IMG/VR virus record: IMGVR_UViG_3300017760_001430
Coordinates: 1 to 24,567 of that record
Source: a virus
Direction: 5' to 3' (one strand)
DNA: 24,567 bases
Position numbers and translations under genes: made by a program. Below the pieces are notes generated by a model. It had not been told where the DNA came from. It did not search any database and was given only the letters and a program-made list of their open reading frames with translations. Position 1 is the first letter of the stretch. Each line of letters starts with the position of its first letter. Below, piece by piece: positions 15,568-24,444 of this stretch.

Positions 15568-15599
15568 TTTTATTCTCCTTTGAGTGTGTTAATTAATTA

Positions 15600-18500
15600 T
15601 TATACTGCCTGCCAACTTGACCAAGAGCTGCCAGTATCAGAACTGTACCTTGTGTGCATATTACCTGTAATACTTGTTGCTACCTGAGTTATGTAAGAAC
15701 TCCCTCCTGTAGCTACTGTTCTTGATATTACATGCCACCAATTTGAACCTCCCGGATTATTGGAAGGTTGGAATCCACTTGTGCCTTCAAATATACCTCT
15801 ATTATTAGATACATACGCTTCATCAAAATCTGTAAAAGGCACACCTTCTCTATTAACACCACCATTTACTACAACAACAGCATCATCTGCATTTGAACCA
15901 CCAGACATGTGAGATGTTTGACCAATAAATACATCGCCATCAGCAGCAATTCGCATCGCTTCTGTATCATCTGTAAGAAATAACATATCTTTGGTACTGT
16001 TATAGCCAATGTAACCCGCATCGCCACCTACTTGATTATTTGTATTAAGTTCTATAAAAACTGAACCTGCACTATTTTCAAATTTTGCTACTGTACCACC
16101 TGAGTCTGACCTTTTTATATGAAATAATCTGTCAGGACTTGTAGTATTTATTCCAACATTTCCAGAAGAATCAATACGCATACTTTCTCTAAGAGCATCG
16201 GTGCTAGTACCAGTAGAATGAGTCCAAAAAGCTAAACCAGTTTCATTTGCGTCAGTGCCTGTTTGTACTATTGAAATAGCACAGTGTTTATTGTCTTGAT
16301 TTACTGTGTCTGAATCACAACTTCCAAAAACTAAAGCAGGTCCATAATTACCATTACCTGCTGTTCCGTTTCCTCTAATAAAAAGACCAACACCATCATA
16401 ATTATTGTAAGCAGAGCTAAAGTTTCCTGATTCAGGGTCAGTTGTTAATACTGCGTTAGGACTTGAAGTACCAATACCAACTCGGTCATTACCACCATCA
16501 ACAAAGAACATACTAGCATTGCCATTAGATTCAATTCTAAAGTCTCTGTCATTACTACCATCATTGATAACAATACCTGAAGCATCCATTACCATTTCTT
16601 CAGTACCTGCTATATCAAAACGTATTTTATCTTCGTCAGTACTTTCTTCTACTTGAATCTTAGTATCGTTGTCAGCATCTTGGAAAGTTGCAACACTTAC
16701 ATTGTTAAAAGTAATAGCTTCTACTTTAGTACCAGTAGGAGGAGCAGCACTAAATGTTAGTGTGCTACCTGAAACTGCATAAGTATCTTTATGTTGTACA
16801 ACACCATCAATAGTTACAAAGGTTTGATTTTCTGAATCAGGACTTGTACCTAAAGCTAAAGTAGTATCAGAGCCATCACCAGTCATAGTAGCAATTACTG
16901 GAGCAACTCCAACAATACCACCTTCTAATTGAAAGACTTCAATAACTCTACTATTAACAGGAGCTGTAGCAAATGTTAAAGTAGTTCCAGATACTGAATA
17001 AACATTATCAGCTTGATAAACACCATCAATAAATACAATCAAACCATCTTCGCTAGACATACTTTTAGCAAGAGTAAATGCTGTTGTAGAGCCATCTCCA
17101 GCAAAAGTGCTTTTAGCAAATACAGAAGAACTTCCTCCACTACCGCTACCAGCAATAGCACCCCATTCATCTGTATAACCTTCAAACTGTGAAGTAGTTG
17201 TGTTATATCTAAATTGACCTGCTTCTGCACTTGGTCTTTGTGCTGTTGTACCTTTTGGTATTAAGATAGCATCAGTGTTTGTACCTAAGTCTACAGAAAC
17301 TGTTGGGGTTGTTTCATTAATACCAATTCTATTTGTACTTACATCTGCAAATAAAACACCACTATCAACATTTAAGTCTCCAGAGAATGTACCAGTAGTC
17401 GCTGTTATTCCTGCAGTAATTAAATCAGCAGCAGCATAGCCAGTAGCAGTTGTATCTACAGTAGCAGCAGGTTCTGTTTGGGTATCTGCAAATAATCTAA
17501 AAGTATTATCTGTAGAAGCATCATAATATAAACCTGCATATTTAGTTGTACTTGATTCTACATATTTACCAAAGAATCCAAAGTCACTTGAATTAGCTGA
17601 GTTGTTATTTAAAAGCCCTGTAAAGTTATCATCAGATACGATTGGACCAGTTTGCGTAGTAGTACCAGATACAGTTAAGTTTCCTGTTACTGTTAAATTA
17701 TTACCAATAGTTACATTACTTGGTAAGCCAACTGTAACTGTACCAGAACTTTCTGCAACTTCTACTTCATTGGAAGTTCCTGCAAAAGTTATAGTACCGC
17801 CTAATGCAGTAGCTGTTGAATTAGAACCATCACTTACAGTAATTGAAGAGTTGGCAAGTTTAGCATTAGCTATAGAACCTGCTAACATTGCATTCGTAAT
17901 AACTCCAGAACCAATAACTAAATCAATAGTGCCATCGCCATCTTCATAAGTAGCAGCAATACCTGTTTCAGTATTAGAACTAAACATAGCTCCTACTGTA
18001 TCTTGTACAACTTCAGATAAATCTATATTTGCAGTACCGTCAAAAGATACACCATGAATAGTTCTAGCAGTTGCTAAAGCTGTAGCAGTAGCTGCATTAC
18101 CTGTAATATCACTTGAAGTTAATGCAAGTGTACCTGCTGTAGCAGGAAGAGTTATAGTAGGATTACCACTAAAACTTCCATGAGCTGGTGCTTGTAATCT
18201 TGCGTAGTGAGCATTTGAAGACTCACAATAAAAATCTATGTATGATTGTGTACCACCATTTTTAATAGAGATAGCACCTTGAGAAATCTGTACTCCGTTA
18301 GTAGAACCACCACCGATTCCTAATGAAGTTGTAATCTGAGCAGCAGCCGGAATACCTATAGTTACAGCATTACCTGTAGCAGACGTTTCTATTTCATTTG
18401 ATGTACCACCAATAGTTAAAGTTTCACTATCTAAGTCAATCGCAATAGTTCCGCTATCAGTTGTTACATCTAAATCTTCTGCAGTTAGTTGTGTATCTAC

Positions 18501-19655
18501 ATAAGCTTTAACAGATTGTTGAGTTGGTACAAGCGTTGCAGAGTTTGAAGACATGTCATCTTCATCTACAAAAGCTGTAATAGTTATTGTACCATCTGAT
18601 AAAGAACCATAAGTAACTGTACCTGTTGTAGTAATAGCAGACGAGCCGTTATCTATTGCACCAAAGCCACTTGTAATGCTACCTGCGTTTAGTGCTCCAA
18701 CAGTTGTGACATTAGAAAGTGTATCAAGAGCAGACTCAAAATAAGTTTCAAAGTCTGTTAATGCAACTTGTACCATAGTACCGTTGTCATTTACTACTAC
18801 TCTATCAGCATCTGCAAGTGTAGTAGATGTAGCAGAGGTATCACCATCTACAATATTTAATTCTGAAACTGTAGAAGTAATACCATCAAGTGCGTTTATT
18901 TCTGCTGCAGTTGCAGTTACACCGTCTAAAATATTTAATTCTGCAACTGTTGAAGTAATACCATCAAGAGCATTTATTTCTGCTGCAGTTGCTGTAACTC
19001 CATCAAGGATATTAAGTTCAGCAGCAGTTGAAGTTACTGTAGTACCATTAAGAGCAAGAGTATCAATTTCAGCAGTACCATCAATAAATAAGTTTCGCCA
19101 TTCTTGTGAAGAACTACCTAAGTCATAAGAGTCATCATCATCTGGAATAATGTTTGAGTCTACATCAGCACCAAATACTACATTATCAGTAGCAGCATCA
19201 CCCATGGTAATTGTACCACCATTAAAAGTTGTAGTACCTGTGACTGTTAAATTACCGCCTACTGCAACATTACCTGTAGTTGTAATTGAATCTATATAAG
19301 CATCTTTAAAATATAATGAACTTGTTCCTAAATCAACATCACTATCAGTAACTGGAAGTAAAGCACCGTCTTGTAATCTTAGCTGTTCAACTGCAGAAGA
19401 AGAAACTTCTACATAAAATCCCCATCTATTATTTGTACTGTCTACAACTATTTTATTTAAAAAATCTAAATCACCAATAGTATGAATATTACCACCTTGT
19501 CCAGCAGTACCATCGTGTCTGTGTCCAGTAGAACTTGCACTACTTGAAGAGTAAGCGAAAGCATTTACTAACTGATTATATTCATCATTAAACAAAGCAG
19601 CAGTAATAGTATCTCCATCTGCAAATGTACTTTGTCTTGTGTATGTTTGTGCCAT
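15600..19655 (-). CDS. Large tail fibre with 13-residue repeats and pyocin-knob-like tip
   Basis: 1351 aa. The N-terminus (residues 1-65, with G-H-R-H-D-G-T-A-G) is the anchor type seen in marine phage fibres. Residues 211-275 hold five 13-residue repeats of the form A-E-L-N-I-L-D-G-V-T. A long T/S/G-rich beta shaft follows, with two copies of a beta module (G-D-G-S-T-T-A-F-T-L...I-D-G-V-Y-Q...V-S-G-T-T-L-T-F) at about 840-985 and R-V-G-I-G-T-S-S-P motifs near 1030-1180. Residues about 1269-1351, with W-W-H-V-I-S...Y-I-T-Q-V-A-T-S and a W-S-S-W end, fit a pyocin-knob domain, which may bind receptors or bridge fibre parts. There is no S74 chaperone here. Ribosome binding site AGGAGA overlaps the upstream gene end. 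Confidence 0.85.
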   Translation of the reverse strand: MAQTYTRQSTFADGDTITAALFNDEYNQLVNAFAYSSSSASSTGHRHDGTAGQGGNIHTIGDLDFLNKIVVDSTNNRWGFYVEVSSSAVEQLRLQDGALLPVTDSDVDLGTSSLYFKDAYIDSITTTGNVAVGGNLTVTGTTTFNGGTITMGDAATDNVVFGADVDSNIIPDDDDSYDLGSSSQEWRNLFIDGTAEIDTLALNGTTVTSTAAELNILDGVTATAAEINALDGITSTVAELNILDGVTATAAEINALDGITSTVSELNIVDGDTSATSTTLADADRVVVNDNGTMVQVALTDFETYFESALDTLSNVTTVGALNAGSITSGFGAIDNGSSAITTTGTVTYGSLSDGTITITAFVDEDDMSSNSATLVPTQQSVKAYVDTQLTAEDLDVTTDSGTIAIDLDSETLTIGGTSNEIETSATGNAVTIGIPAAAQITTSLGIGGGSTNGVQISQGAISIKNGGTQSYIDFYCESSNAHYARLQAPAHGSFSGNPTITLPATAGTLALTSSDITGNAATATALATARTIHGVSFDGTANIDLSEVVQDTVGAMFSSNTETGIAATYEDGDGTIDLVIGSGVITNAMLAGSIANAKLANSSITVSDGSNSTATALGGTITFAGTSNEVEVAESSGTVTVGLPSNVTIGNNLTVTGNLTVSGTTTQTGPIVSDDNFTGLLNNNSANSSDFGFFGKYVESSTTKYAGLYYDASTDNTFRLFADTQTEPAATVDTTATGYAAADLITAGITATTGTFSGDLNVDSGVLFADVSTNRIGINETTPTVSVDLGTNTDAILIPKGTTAQRPSAEAGQFRYNTTTSQFEGYTDEWGAIAGSGSGGSSSVFAKSTFAGDGSTTAFTLAKSMSSEDGLIVFIDGVYQADNVYSVSGTTLTFATAPVNSRVIEVFQLEGGIVGVAPVIATMTGDGSDTTLALGTSPDSENQTFVTIDGVVQHKDTYAVSGSTLTFSAAPPTGTKVEAITFNNVSVATFQDADNDTKIQVEESTDEDKIRFDIAGTEEMVMDASGIVINDGSNDRDFRIESNGNASMFFVDGGNDRVGIGTSSPNAVLTTDPESGNFSSAYNNYDGVGLFIRGNGTAGNGNYGPALVFGSCDSDTVNQDNKHCAISIVQTGTDANETGLAFWTHSTGTSTDALRESMRIDSSGNVGINTTSPDRLFHIKRSDSGGTVAKFENSAGSVFIELNTNNQVGGDAGYIGYNSTKDMLFLTDDTEAMRIAADGDVFIGQTSHMSGGSNADDAVVVVNGGVNREGVPFTDFDEAYVSNNRGIFEGTSGFQPSNNPGGSNWWHVISRTVATGGSSYITQVATSITGNMHTRYSSDTGSSWSSWQAV
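18831..19025 (-). repeat. Five 39-bp (13-codon) repeats in the large tail fibre gene
   Basis: Five consecutive 13-residue units, A-E-L/I-N-x-L/V-D-G-x-T, begin at residue 211. Units alternate between N-I-L-D-G and N-A-L-D-G forms, so every second copy (78 bp) is most similar at the DNA level. This repeat family is common in the shafts of marine phage fibres and is prone to copy-number change. Confidence 0.85.
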
Positions 19656-19657
19656 AA

Positions 19658-21268
19658 TTATCTCCTGCCTGAAGGTATAAAGTCTACATAAAGTCCGTTA
19701 ACTGTGTAGCTAGGTTTAGTATCGTTACTAATAACTGTAAAATTATTACTTGTACCACTGCCCTGCAAAGGTACTCTTATCATTGGATTATTTTGTCCAG
19801 CAAATTTATTGGTATTAAATACTGCATCGCCAAATAATGAAGGTGGATTTACTATTCCTAAATCAAATAAATCTGTAGGCTGTTGTACATCTGAACTATT
19901 ATAATCAAATTTAATTTGTACATCAGGTTCTACAATTCCTTCTGTTGCCATAGAAACTCTAAGATAGTGTAAAGTTTTTAAAGTTCCTAAATCACCATAA
20001 TCATAATTTGGTGTAGTATATCTTGCTAAGATAGCAGTGCCATTAAAGTCATCACCAGTATCATGTTTGTAAATATTACCATTAGTATCGCCATGATAAT
20101 ATTGTTCAATACCAGTACTATCAAAACCAGAACCTATAGCTGTAACTTCTAAACCTCTAGTCTCGGACCATTCAAATCCGTTAGGTCTTAGTGTTCCAAT
20201 AATACCTCTTTGAGTACTATCAGCAGCTCCAGTATTTGTGTAGAATAATCTATATTGTGATTTTTCTCTAAGTACTACACTGCTTATTGTATAAAGATTT
20301 ATAGTTTCAGCTAAGTCACTTACAATATTTTGTATCCTACTACTAACAGTTCCTAACTCCACATCTCCAATTCTTGCTGTACCAGCTACAGTTCTTAAAC
20401 CATCTGGTGCTAAAAATATTAAGTCACCAGCAATCTCTTGAATACTATGACCACTTAAACAACCTACGTTTTTAGTAACTGGTATTACAGCAACTGTACT
20501 AGAATTGTTTATATTTTGTAGTTTAAATATTGAGTTTTCACAAAATATAAATAATTCATTACGGAAACTTTTAATACCTTTTATCTGGTCTTCTAATGCA
20601 ATCGAGCCAGAACCAGAACCTGAAAAAGATAATGGGTCTAAAGTTGAACTATAAAATATAGTATTTAAATTATCTTCAACTCCAGCAGCTATTAAATGTT
20701 TATCATGTACTGTTACATACTCAACAGATTTTGTACCTGTTACTGTTATTTCACCAGCAAAAAAAGTTCTAGTGTTTACATTAGCACCTGTACCTTCCAT
20801 TCTAAAAAAGAAAGGTTCGTTAGCTCCATCAGAAATAATTAATGTACCATAATCTGAAGTAGCACTTTCAAATAAAGCAAATTGACATTGCCCTTGTCCA
20901 GTTCTAGCAGCTACACTACGACCTGTAAAAGCTGTGTGGTCATCACCACTACCAGCTACACTAGCTCTATTTATTTCTAACCAACTTGTACCAGTTTGAC
21001 TAAAATAAATACTTGTACCTGCACAAACAATTACACCATCTGCATAAGGTATCGCACCTAAGATAGTTGCTGTACCTCCAGTAGGCTGTACTGCACTACC
21101 TGCACCAAATTTTGTAAAGCCATTAATACGTCTATAGCCACCCTTGGTAGAAACTTCAAAGTTTTTTAACTCAGTTGCTACACCGGGAGTTTTAAGTAAG
21201 TCAATAGCATTTGATGAGGTAACTAGACCTCCTGCACATGCTACGGTATATGGTTGACTTCTAGCCAT
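19658..21268 (-). CDS. Tail nozzle / tail tubular protein B-like beta protein
   Basis: 536 aa, beta-rich. It begins with a segment C-A-G-G-L-V-T-S-S-N-A-I-D-L-L and then E-L-K-N-F-E-V-S...G-G-Y-R-R-I-N-G-F, the opening seen in podovirus nozzle proteins, where a short N-terminal strand is followed by a self-folded beta-propeller. Repeated blade-like stretches follow (G-V-I-V-C-A-G-T-S-I-Y-F-S, E-L-F-I-F-C-E-N-S-I-F-K-L). No cysteine motif or membrane helix is seen. In T7-like virions this protein (gp12 type) forms the distal tube through which DNA leaves. The start lies 8 bp inside the upstream fibre gene. Assignment rests on the opening motif and fold-like repeats, so it is fairly but not fully secure. 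Confidence 0.65.
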   Translation of the reverse strand: MARSQPYTVACAGGLVTSSNAIDLLKTPGVATELKNFEVSTKGGYRRINGFTKFGAGSAVQPTGGTATILGAIPYADGVIVCAGTSIYFSQTGTSWLEINRASVAGSGDDHTAFTGRSVAARTGQGQCQFALFESATSDYGTLIISDGANEPFFFRMEGTGANVNTRTFFAGEITVTGTKSVEYVTVHDKHLIAAGVEDNLNTIFYSSTLDPLSFSGSGSGSIALEDQIKGIKSFRNELFIFCENSIFKLQNINNSSTVAVIPVTKNVGCLSGHSIQEIAGDLIFLAPDGLRTVAGTARIGDVELGTVSSRIQNIVSDLAETINLYTISSVVLREKSQYRLFYTNTGAADSTQRGIIGTLRPNGFEWSETRGLEVTAIGSGFDSTGIEQYYHGDTNGNIYKHDTGDDFNGTAILARYTTPNYDYGDLGTLKTLHYLRVSMATEGIVEPDVQIKFDYNSSDVQQPTDLFDLGIVNPPSLFGDAVFNTNKFAGQNNPMIRVPLQGSGTSNNFTVISNDTKPSYTVNGLYVDFIPSGRR

Positions 21269-22205
21269 CTATTTTACTTTCTAGTTCCTCTACTTTTGCT
21301 GATAGTTCTTGTATTGCTTTGGTTAATAAAGAAACCATATTGCCATAATGCAAAGCATCAGGTTCGTCATCATCATTGTACTCAACAAATTCTGTAAGAC
21401 CTAAAGCATGTACTTCTTCTGCAATCAAACCACCATACGTTTTATCATCAGCAAACTCTCCAGTAGTATTACTTTTAAAAGTAACTGGTCTAAGTTGTTT
21501 TACTTCGGTTAACCCCCAAGTTGCATCAGCTATATCTTTTTTATATCTTAGTGAAGAAGTTGAACGTGTTAAATATCCGTTGCTTAATAAAACTGCATTA
21601 GCACCAGTGCCTGTTGTATTGTTATAAGGCGAAGCACTATCCATACCAAGACTAATTGCACCATCACTTCTTATTAAAAGCTGTGTTGCACCATCAGCAG
21701 AACCCATTTCACAAGTATATTGAGAAGAACTACTACCAGAACTTACAACCCTTAATCTTGAATTTGCTACAGCAGAAGTAGTACCCACTAACAAATGTCC
21801 AGAAGCATCAATTCGCATTGCTTCTGAAGCACTTGTGCCTGTATAAAAACTTAAAAATGGACTCTGCAATCTTAATTCAGAAGCTGCATCTGCAATATAT
21901 TCATTTTTAATTAATCCTACAGTTTGTCCTTGGTCTGTGTAATCAAGCAATAATCCTGTTGTTCCTGCACCATTACCTAACCTAATTGAGCCTGATGCTG
22001 CTCTTGCATTATTTGCTGCTGAAGCATGAGAATAACCACTAAATTGAGCCTGTAATGCCGCAGAATCTACTGCATTTAATTTTTTAGCAGGGCTTGTAGT
22101 GCCTATTCCAACTTCTTCATCACTTGTTATAGTTATAGCCGTTGCATCAGAGCTATCAGAAACTCCTGTGCTTAATAAACCTCTTGAAATTTTTGTTAGT
22201 GCCAT
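21261..22205 (-). CDS. Tail fibre with C-terminal S74 intramolecular chaperone
   Basis: 314 aa. The N-terminal 25 residues contain D-S-S-D-A-T-A-I-T-I, shared with the 263-aa fibre upstream. E-V-G-I-G-T-T-S-P follows, then a T/S/A-rich beta shaft. From about residue 216 the domain S218-L-R-Y-K-K-D-I begins, with L-R-P-V-T-F, Y-G-G-L-I-A-E-E-V and a C-terminal coiled coil (I-Q-E-L-S-A-K-V-E-E-L-E-S). This is peptidase family S74, the endosialidase chaperone: it trimerises the fibre and then cuts itself off just before the serine (S218, with K223 at the expected spacing for the catalytic lysine). The mature fibre would be about 217 residues. One base separates it from the upstream stop; GGAG lies in the leader. 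Confidence 0.9.
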   Translation of the reverse strand: MALTKISRGLLSTGVSDSSDATAITITSDEEVGIGTTSPAKKLNAVDSAALQAQFSGYSHASAANNARAASGSIRLGNGAGTTGLLLDYTDQGQTVGLIKNEYIADAASELRLQSPFLSFYTGTSASEAMRIDASGHLLVGTTSAVANSRLRVVSSGSSSSQYTCEMGSADGATQLLIRSDGAISLGMDSASPYNNTTGTGANAVLLSNGYLTRSTSSLRYKKDIADATWGLTEVKQLRPVTFKSNTTGEFADDKTYGGLIAEEVHALGLTEFVEYNDDDEPDALHYGNMVSLLTKAIQELSAKVEELESKIDG

Positions 22206-22206
22206 A

Positions 22207-22491
22207 CTAGTCTCCTAAAGTATTTTGAGCATCCATCATTTCTTGATAAGCTGTTTTGACTTCATCAGTCCAGACAGCATTACAAATAGCTTGAACCTTT
22301 GCATCTTCACCAGATATGTCAGTGTCTTCCCAAGTGTCACCATTTTTAACGCTTGGTACTAAGACATGTCTATGAAAAGAACGATTAAGTTCATTATTAT
22401 CTTCTACTATTTTAGTAGCAGTTCTAACTTGTATTGAACCTATTTCTAGCACTTCAATTTTATCTACTACTGTTTCTTTTGTTATTGCCAT
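22207..22491 (-). CDS. Conserved small protein of the tail-fibre cluster
   Basis: 94 aa. It starts M-A-I-T-K-E-T-V-V-D-K-I-E-V-L-E, a beta-hairpin-like N-terminus, continues Q-V-R-T-A-T-K-I-V-E-D, S-F-H-R-H-V-L-V-P, D-I-S-G-E-D-A-K-V-Q-A-I-C-N-A-V-W-T, and ends helical. I associate this layout with small proteins that lie next to fibre genes in marine cyanophages and pelagiphages, but no function is known to me. The single cysteine and paired His in H-R-H do not form an obvious metal site. AGGTAAAAATT precedes the ATG. A fibre-attachment or assembly role is inferred from position alone. Confidence 0.65.
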   Translation of the reverse strand: MAITKETVVDKIEVLEIGSIQVRTATKIVEDNNELNRSFHRHVLVPSVKNGDTWEDTDISGEDAKVQAICNAVWTDEVKTAYQEMMDAQNTLGD

Positions 22492-22517
22492 AATTTTTAC
22501 CTTTTTATTGTTTAAAA

Positions 22518-23309
22518 TTAACTCGCTGTCCTGTATATAAACTGTGCTAAAAATAATAAGTTGTTGTTTTCTCTAGCCCAAATAATATTATTAGTTACAT
22601 TACTACCAGATTGACTTCCATCTATGTAATGAAAATATGCATAATTTGTATTAGGAGCAATTATAGGGTTTGCAAAATCTGATAAATCTCTTGCTCCAAC
22701 ATATCCAATACTCCCGCCACCGTAATTATTTTGATTAGATGCGGTGTACGGTAAACCACCTAATTGAAATTGATTAGTGTTGTTTTGTGTATTACCAGCT
22801 AGATAGCACTCAGCTATAACTTGCCTACCAATTTTTATATAAGTTGCTCCATAAGTTTGTGTGGTTGCAACACCTGCAAATGTAGGAGTCCAAGTACCTT
22901 CTTCATAATCATCAAGTACCTCACTTTCTACAGTAACTGTACCTCCTCCGGGCTGTCCTGTAGCACTAAAATCTATACCTTTTCCAGAAGTACCAATAAC
23001 TAAATTACCTCCCACGACACTTACATTTCCAGAAGAATCTATTGTTAAACGATTAGCAGAAGCATCTACATCACGAATACTCATTCCTGAATTACCTACT
23101 CCTGAAATACCACTCTGTATTCTAAAGTTATCTGCATTAGCATTTGAATGTGATAAATTTATTGTTGGTACTCCATTAGCTCCTGTATCTATTGTAAAAC
23201 TTCCTACAATAGTAATATTTTCACTACTATCAATAGTAATAGCCGTTGCATTACTACTGTCAGTTATTCCGGGGGTGCTTGATAATTCTGCAGGTATTTT
23301 AGTTGTCAT
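22518..23309 (-). CDS. Small tail fibre with beta-sandwich-like C-terminus
   Basis: 263 aa. Its N-terminus carries D-S-S-N-A-T-A-I-T-I, matching the S74 fibre 1 kb downstream. A short beta shaft (S-S-G-N-V-S-V-V-G-G-N-L) follows. Near residue 135 comes L-D-D-Y-E-E-G-T-W-T-P-T-F-A-G, a common lead-in to the C-terminal globular head of marine phage fibres, then G-R-Q-V-I-A-E-C-Y-L-A-G and a T/N/Q-rich sandwich to the end. There is no self-cleaving chaperone domain. GGAGATATAA precedes the ATG. The likely role is a receptor-binding or decoration fibre; the target is unknown. Confidence 0.8.
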   Translation of the reverse strand: MTTKIPAELSSTPGITDSSNATAITIDSSENITIVGSFTIDTGANGVPTINLSHSNANADNFRIQSGISGVGNSGMSIRDVDASANRLTIDSSGNVSVVGGNLVIGTSGKGIDFSATGQPGGGTVTVESEVLDDYEEGTWTPTFAGVATTQTYGATYIKIGRQVIAECYLAGNTQNNTNQFQLGGLPYTASNQNNYGGGSIGYVGARDLSDFANPIIAPNTNYAYFHYIDGSQSGSNVTNNIIWARENNNLLFLAQFIYRTAS

Positions 23310-23318
23310 TTATATCTC

Positions 23319-24086
23319 CTAGTAATAAAGTCTGTCATCTACCATTTCTCTAGGGGTAGGATTAATTAAACTTGACTTCATGTGTTTTAATGATTTTTTG
23401 TAATCTTCTAAGGCAAATGCAGCTTGTTGTGGACTTTCTTTAAATTGCCACACATAGTATCTAACTCTAGCTGTAATTACATTACTGTATTGTTCGGGAA
23501 AAACTATTTCATCACCAAAAGCACTTAATGCTGTTGGTCTATTAAAAGCATAAAAATGTATGTTATAAACTTTGTCTGGTATTGGACTTAACCCAAACTT
23601 TCTACTGTCTGGGGATTTAAATACATATTTAGGTTCACCATAAGCTTGAGTATTTGCATCATCAGCATTTTCAGAATCTCTTAAAAATCTTCGCCACTCT
23701 TCAAGGTTAATATGTTTCAACCCATTAGAAACAAACGGAGCTGTTTCACCTGATACATTTATTGTCGTAATGTAAAAGTCATCCCAATCAATAGATGCAA
23801 AGTCTGTAGTTAAACTAGAACTGCCATCTTTTAAAGTATACCATCTTTGTCCAGCTACTGAAGCTACAGTTGTATTTCCATAGAAAGGGTCTGTTGCTCC
23901 ACTTAGTCCTGCTGAAAAGAATGGTAGTTGTGGTTCTTCGTTTGCAATATCAAATATAGATTTATTTATAGAATCTTTAACAAATTGTTGTAAGCCTACA
24001 GCACTTGCGAAGTTTGTAGATGTTAAAGGAACTTCGTTTAGTTCTCTTAATATTTCGTTAGTTAAATCTAAATAAGTTGTTGCCAC
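23319..24086 (-). CDS. Tail adaptor (tail tubular protein A / gp4-like), GTG start
   Basis: 255 aa. The start is GTG 24086, overlapping the upstream TAG by one base (TAGTG). The N-terminal helix pair (Y-L-D-L-T-N-E-I-L-R-E-L-N-E-V-P) and F-V-K-D-S-I-N-K-S-I-F-D-I are characteristic of adaptor proteins that dock under the portal. A beta insert follows (Q-R-W-Y-T-L, D-W-D-D-F-Y-I-T) and then a helical C-terminus (V-R-Y-Y-V-W-Q-F-K-E-S) with D-Y-K-K-S-L-K-H-M. Equivalent proteins join the portal to the nozzle, matching its place between capsid and nozzle genes. The end P-T-P-R-E-M-V-D-D-R-L-Y-Y fits as well. Family call is by pattern memory. Confidence 0.75.
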   Translation of the reverse strand: MATTYLDLTNEILRELNEVPLTSTNFASAVGLQQFVKDSINKSIFDIANEEPQLPFFSAGLSGATDPFYGNTTVASVAGQRWYTLKDGSSSLTTDFASIDWDDFYITTINVSGETAPFVSNGLKHINLEEWRRFLRDSENADDANTQAYGEPKYVFKSPDSRKFGLSPIPDKVYNIHFYAFNRPTALSAFGDEIVFPEQYSNVITARVRYYVWQFKESPQQAAFALEDYKKSLKHMKSSLINPTPREMVDDRLYY

Positions 24087-24265
24087 TACTTTTTACCTTT
24101 ACCTTTAGCTTTTAATTTAGCTTTTTTACTTAAATCTTTAAAATGAAAAAGTTTTACACTTGTTTTAGTGTGAGATTTATTTGTATGTAAATCTCCATTA
24201 GGCATTTTATGAGTATTGCCTTTATATTCTGTTCCATCTCTTTTATAATGTTTTACGCCTTTCAT
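24086..24265 (-). CDS. Small lysine-rich protein
   Basis: 59 aa from ATG 24265. It is very basic: the C-terminal third is K-K-A-K-L-K-A-K-G-K-G-K-K and the N-terminal part has M-K-G-V-K-H-Y-K-R-D-G-T-E-Y-K-G. There are many His and no Cys. The stop shares one base with the GTG start of the adaptor gene and its start lies 2 bp from the previous stop, which supports a real gene despite its size. Lys-rich virion-region peptides often bind DNA or acidic head proteins, but function here is unknown. Confidence 0.6.
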   Translation of the reverse strand: MKGVKHYKRDGTEYKGNTHKMPNGDLHTNKSHTKTSVKLFHFKDLSKKAKLKAKGKGKK

Positions 24266-24267
24266 GA

Positions 24268-24426
24268 TTAATTAGGCATACATTTATGCATTTCGCCACT
24301 TTTATATTCTGGCTGAGTTGATTTTGCTGAACCGCCTGTGTTGTAATTAGCTCTACCGCCATACATCATTTTCTTTTTAGCCATTCCGCCATCCATCATT
24401 TTTTTCTTTTTTTCTTTTCCGTACAT
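24268..24426 (-). CDS. Small basic protein with repeated K-K-M-M-x-G-G motif
   Basis: 52 aa from ATG 24426, selected because AAGGAG lies 7-8 nt upstream; a longer frame to 24495 would run through the terminator and the capsid gene end. The product contains K-K-K-K-M-M-D-G-G-M and K-K-K-M-M-Y-G-G-R, an internal duplication, and then a polar tail ending H-K-C-M-P-N. The K/M/G-rich pattern also appears in milder form (R-K-G-G-Q, Y-P-G-G) at the start of the 684-aa virion protein. It is the first gene after the capsid terminator. Function unknown; perhaps a head or tail decoration peptide. Confidence 0.6.
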   Translation of the reverse strand: MYGKEKKKKMMDGGMAKKKMMYGGRANYNTGGSAKSTQPEYKSGEMHKCMPN

Positions 24427-24444
24427 TTTTTTACTCCTTATTAT

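Noticed and set aside
17602-17949. Long plus-strand frame (115 aa) opposite the large tail fibre
   Set aside because: Composition (V, P, T, S) mirrors the antisense of the repetitive T/G/S-rich fibre; no ribosome binding site and wrong strand for the operon.
18831-19025. Regular short repeats as a CRISPR array
   Set aside because: Units are contiguous coding repeats in one open frame with no variable spacers.
18784-19128. Plus-strand frame with internal repeats opposite the fibre
   Set aside because: The repeats are the antisense image of the 13-codon fibre repeats.
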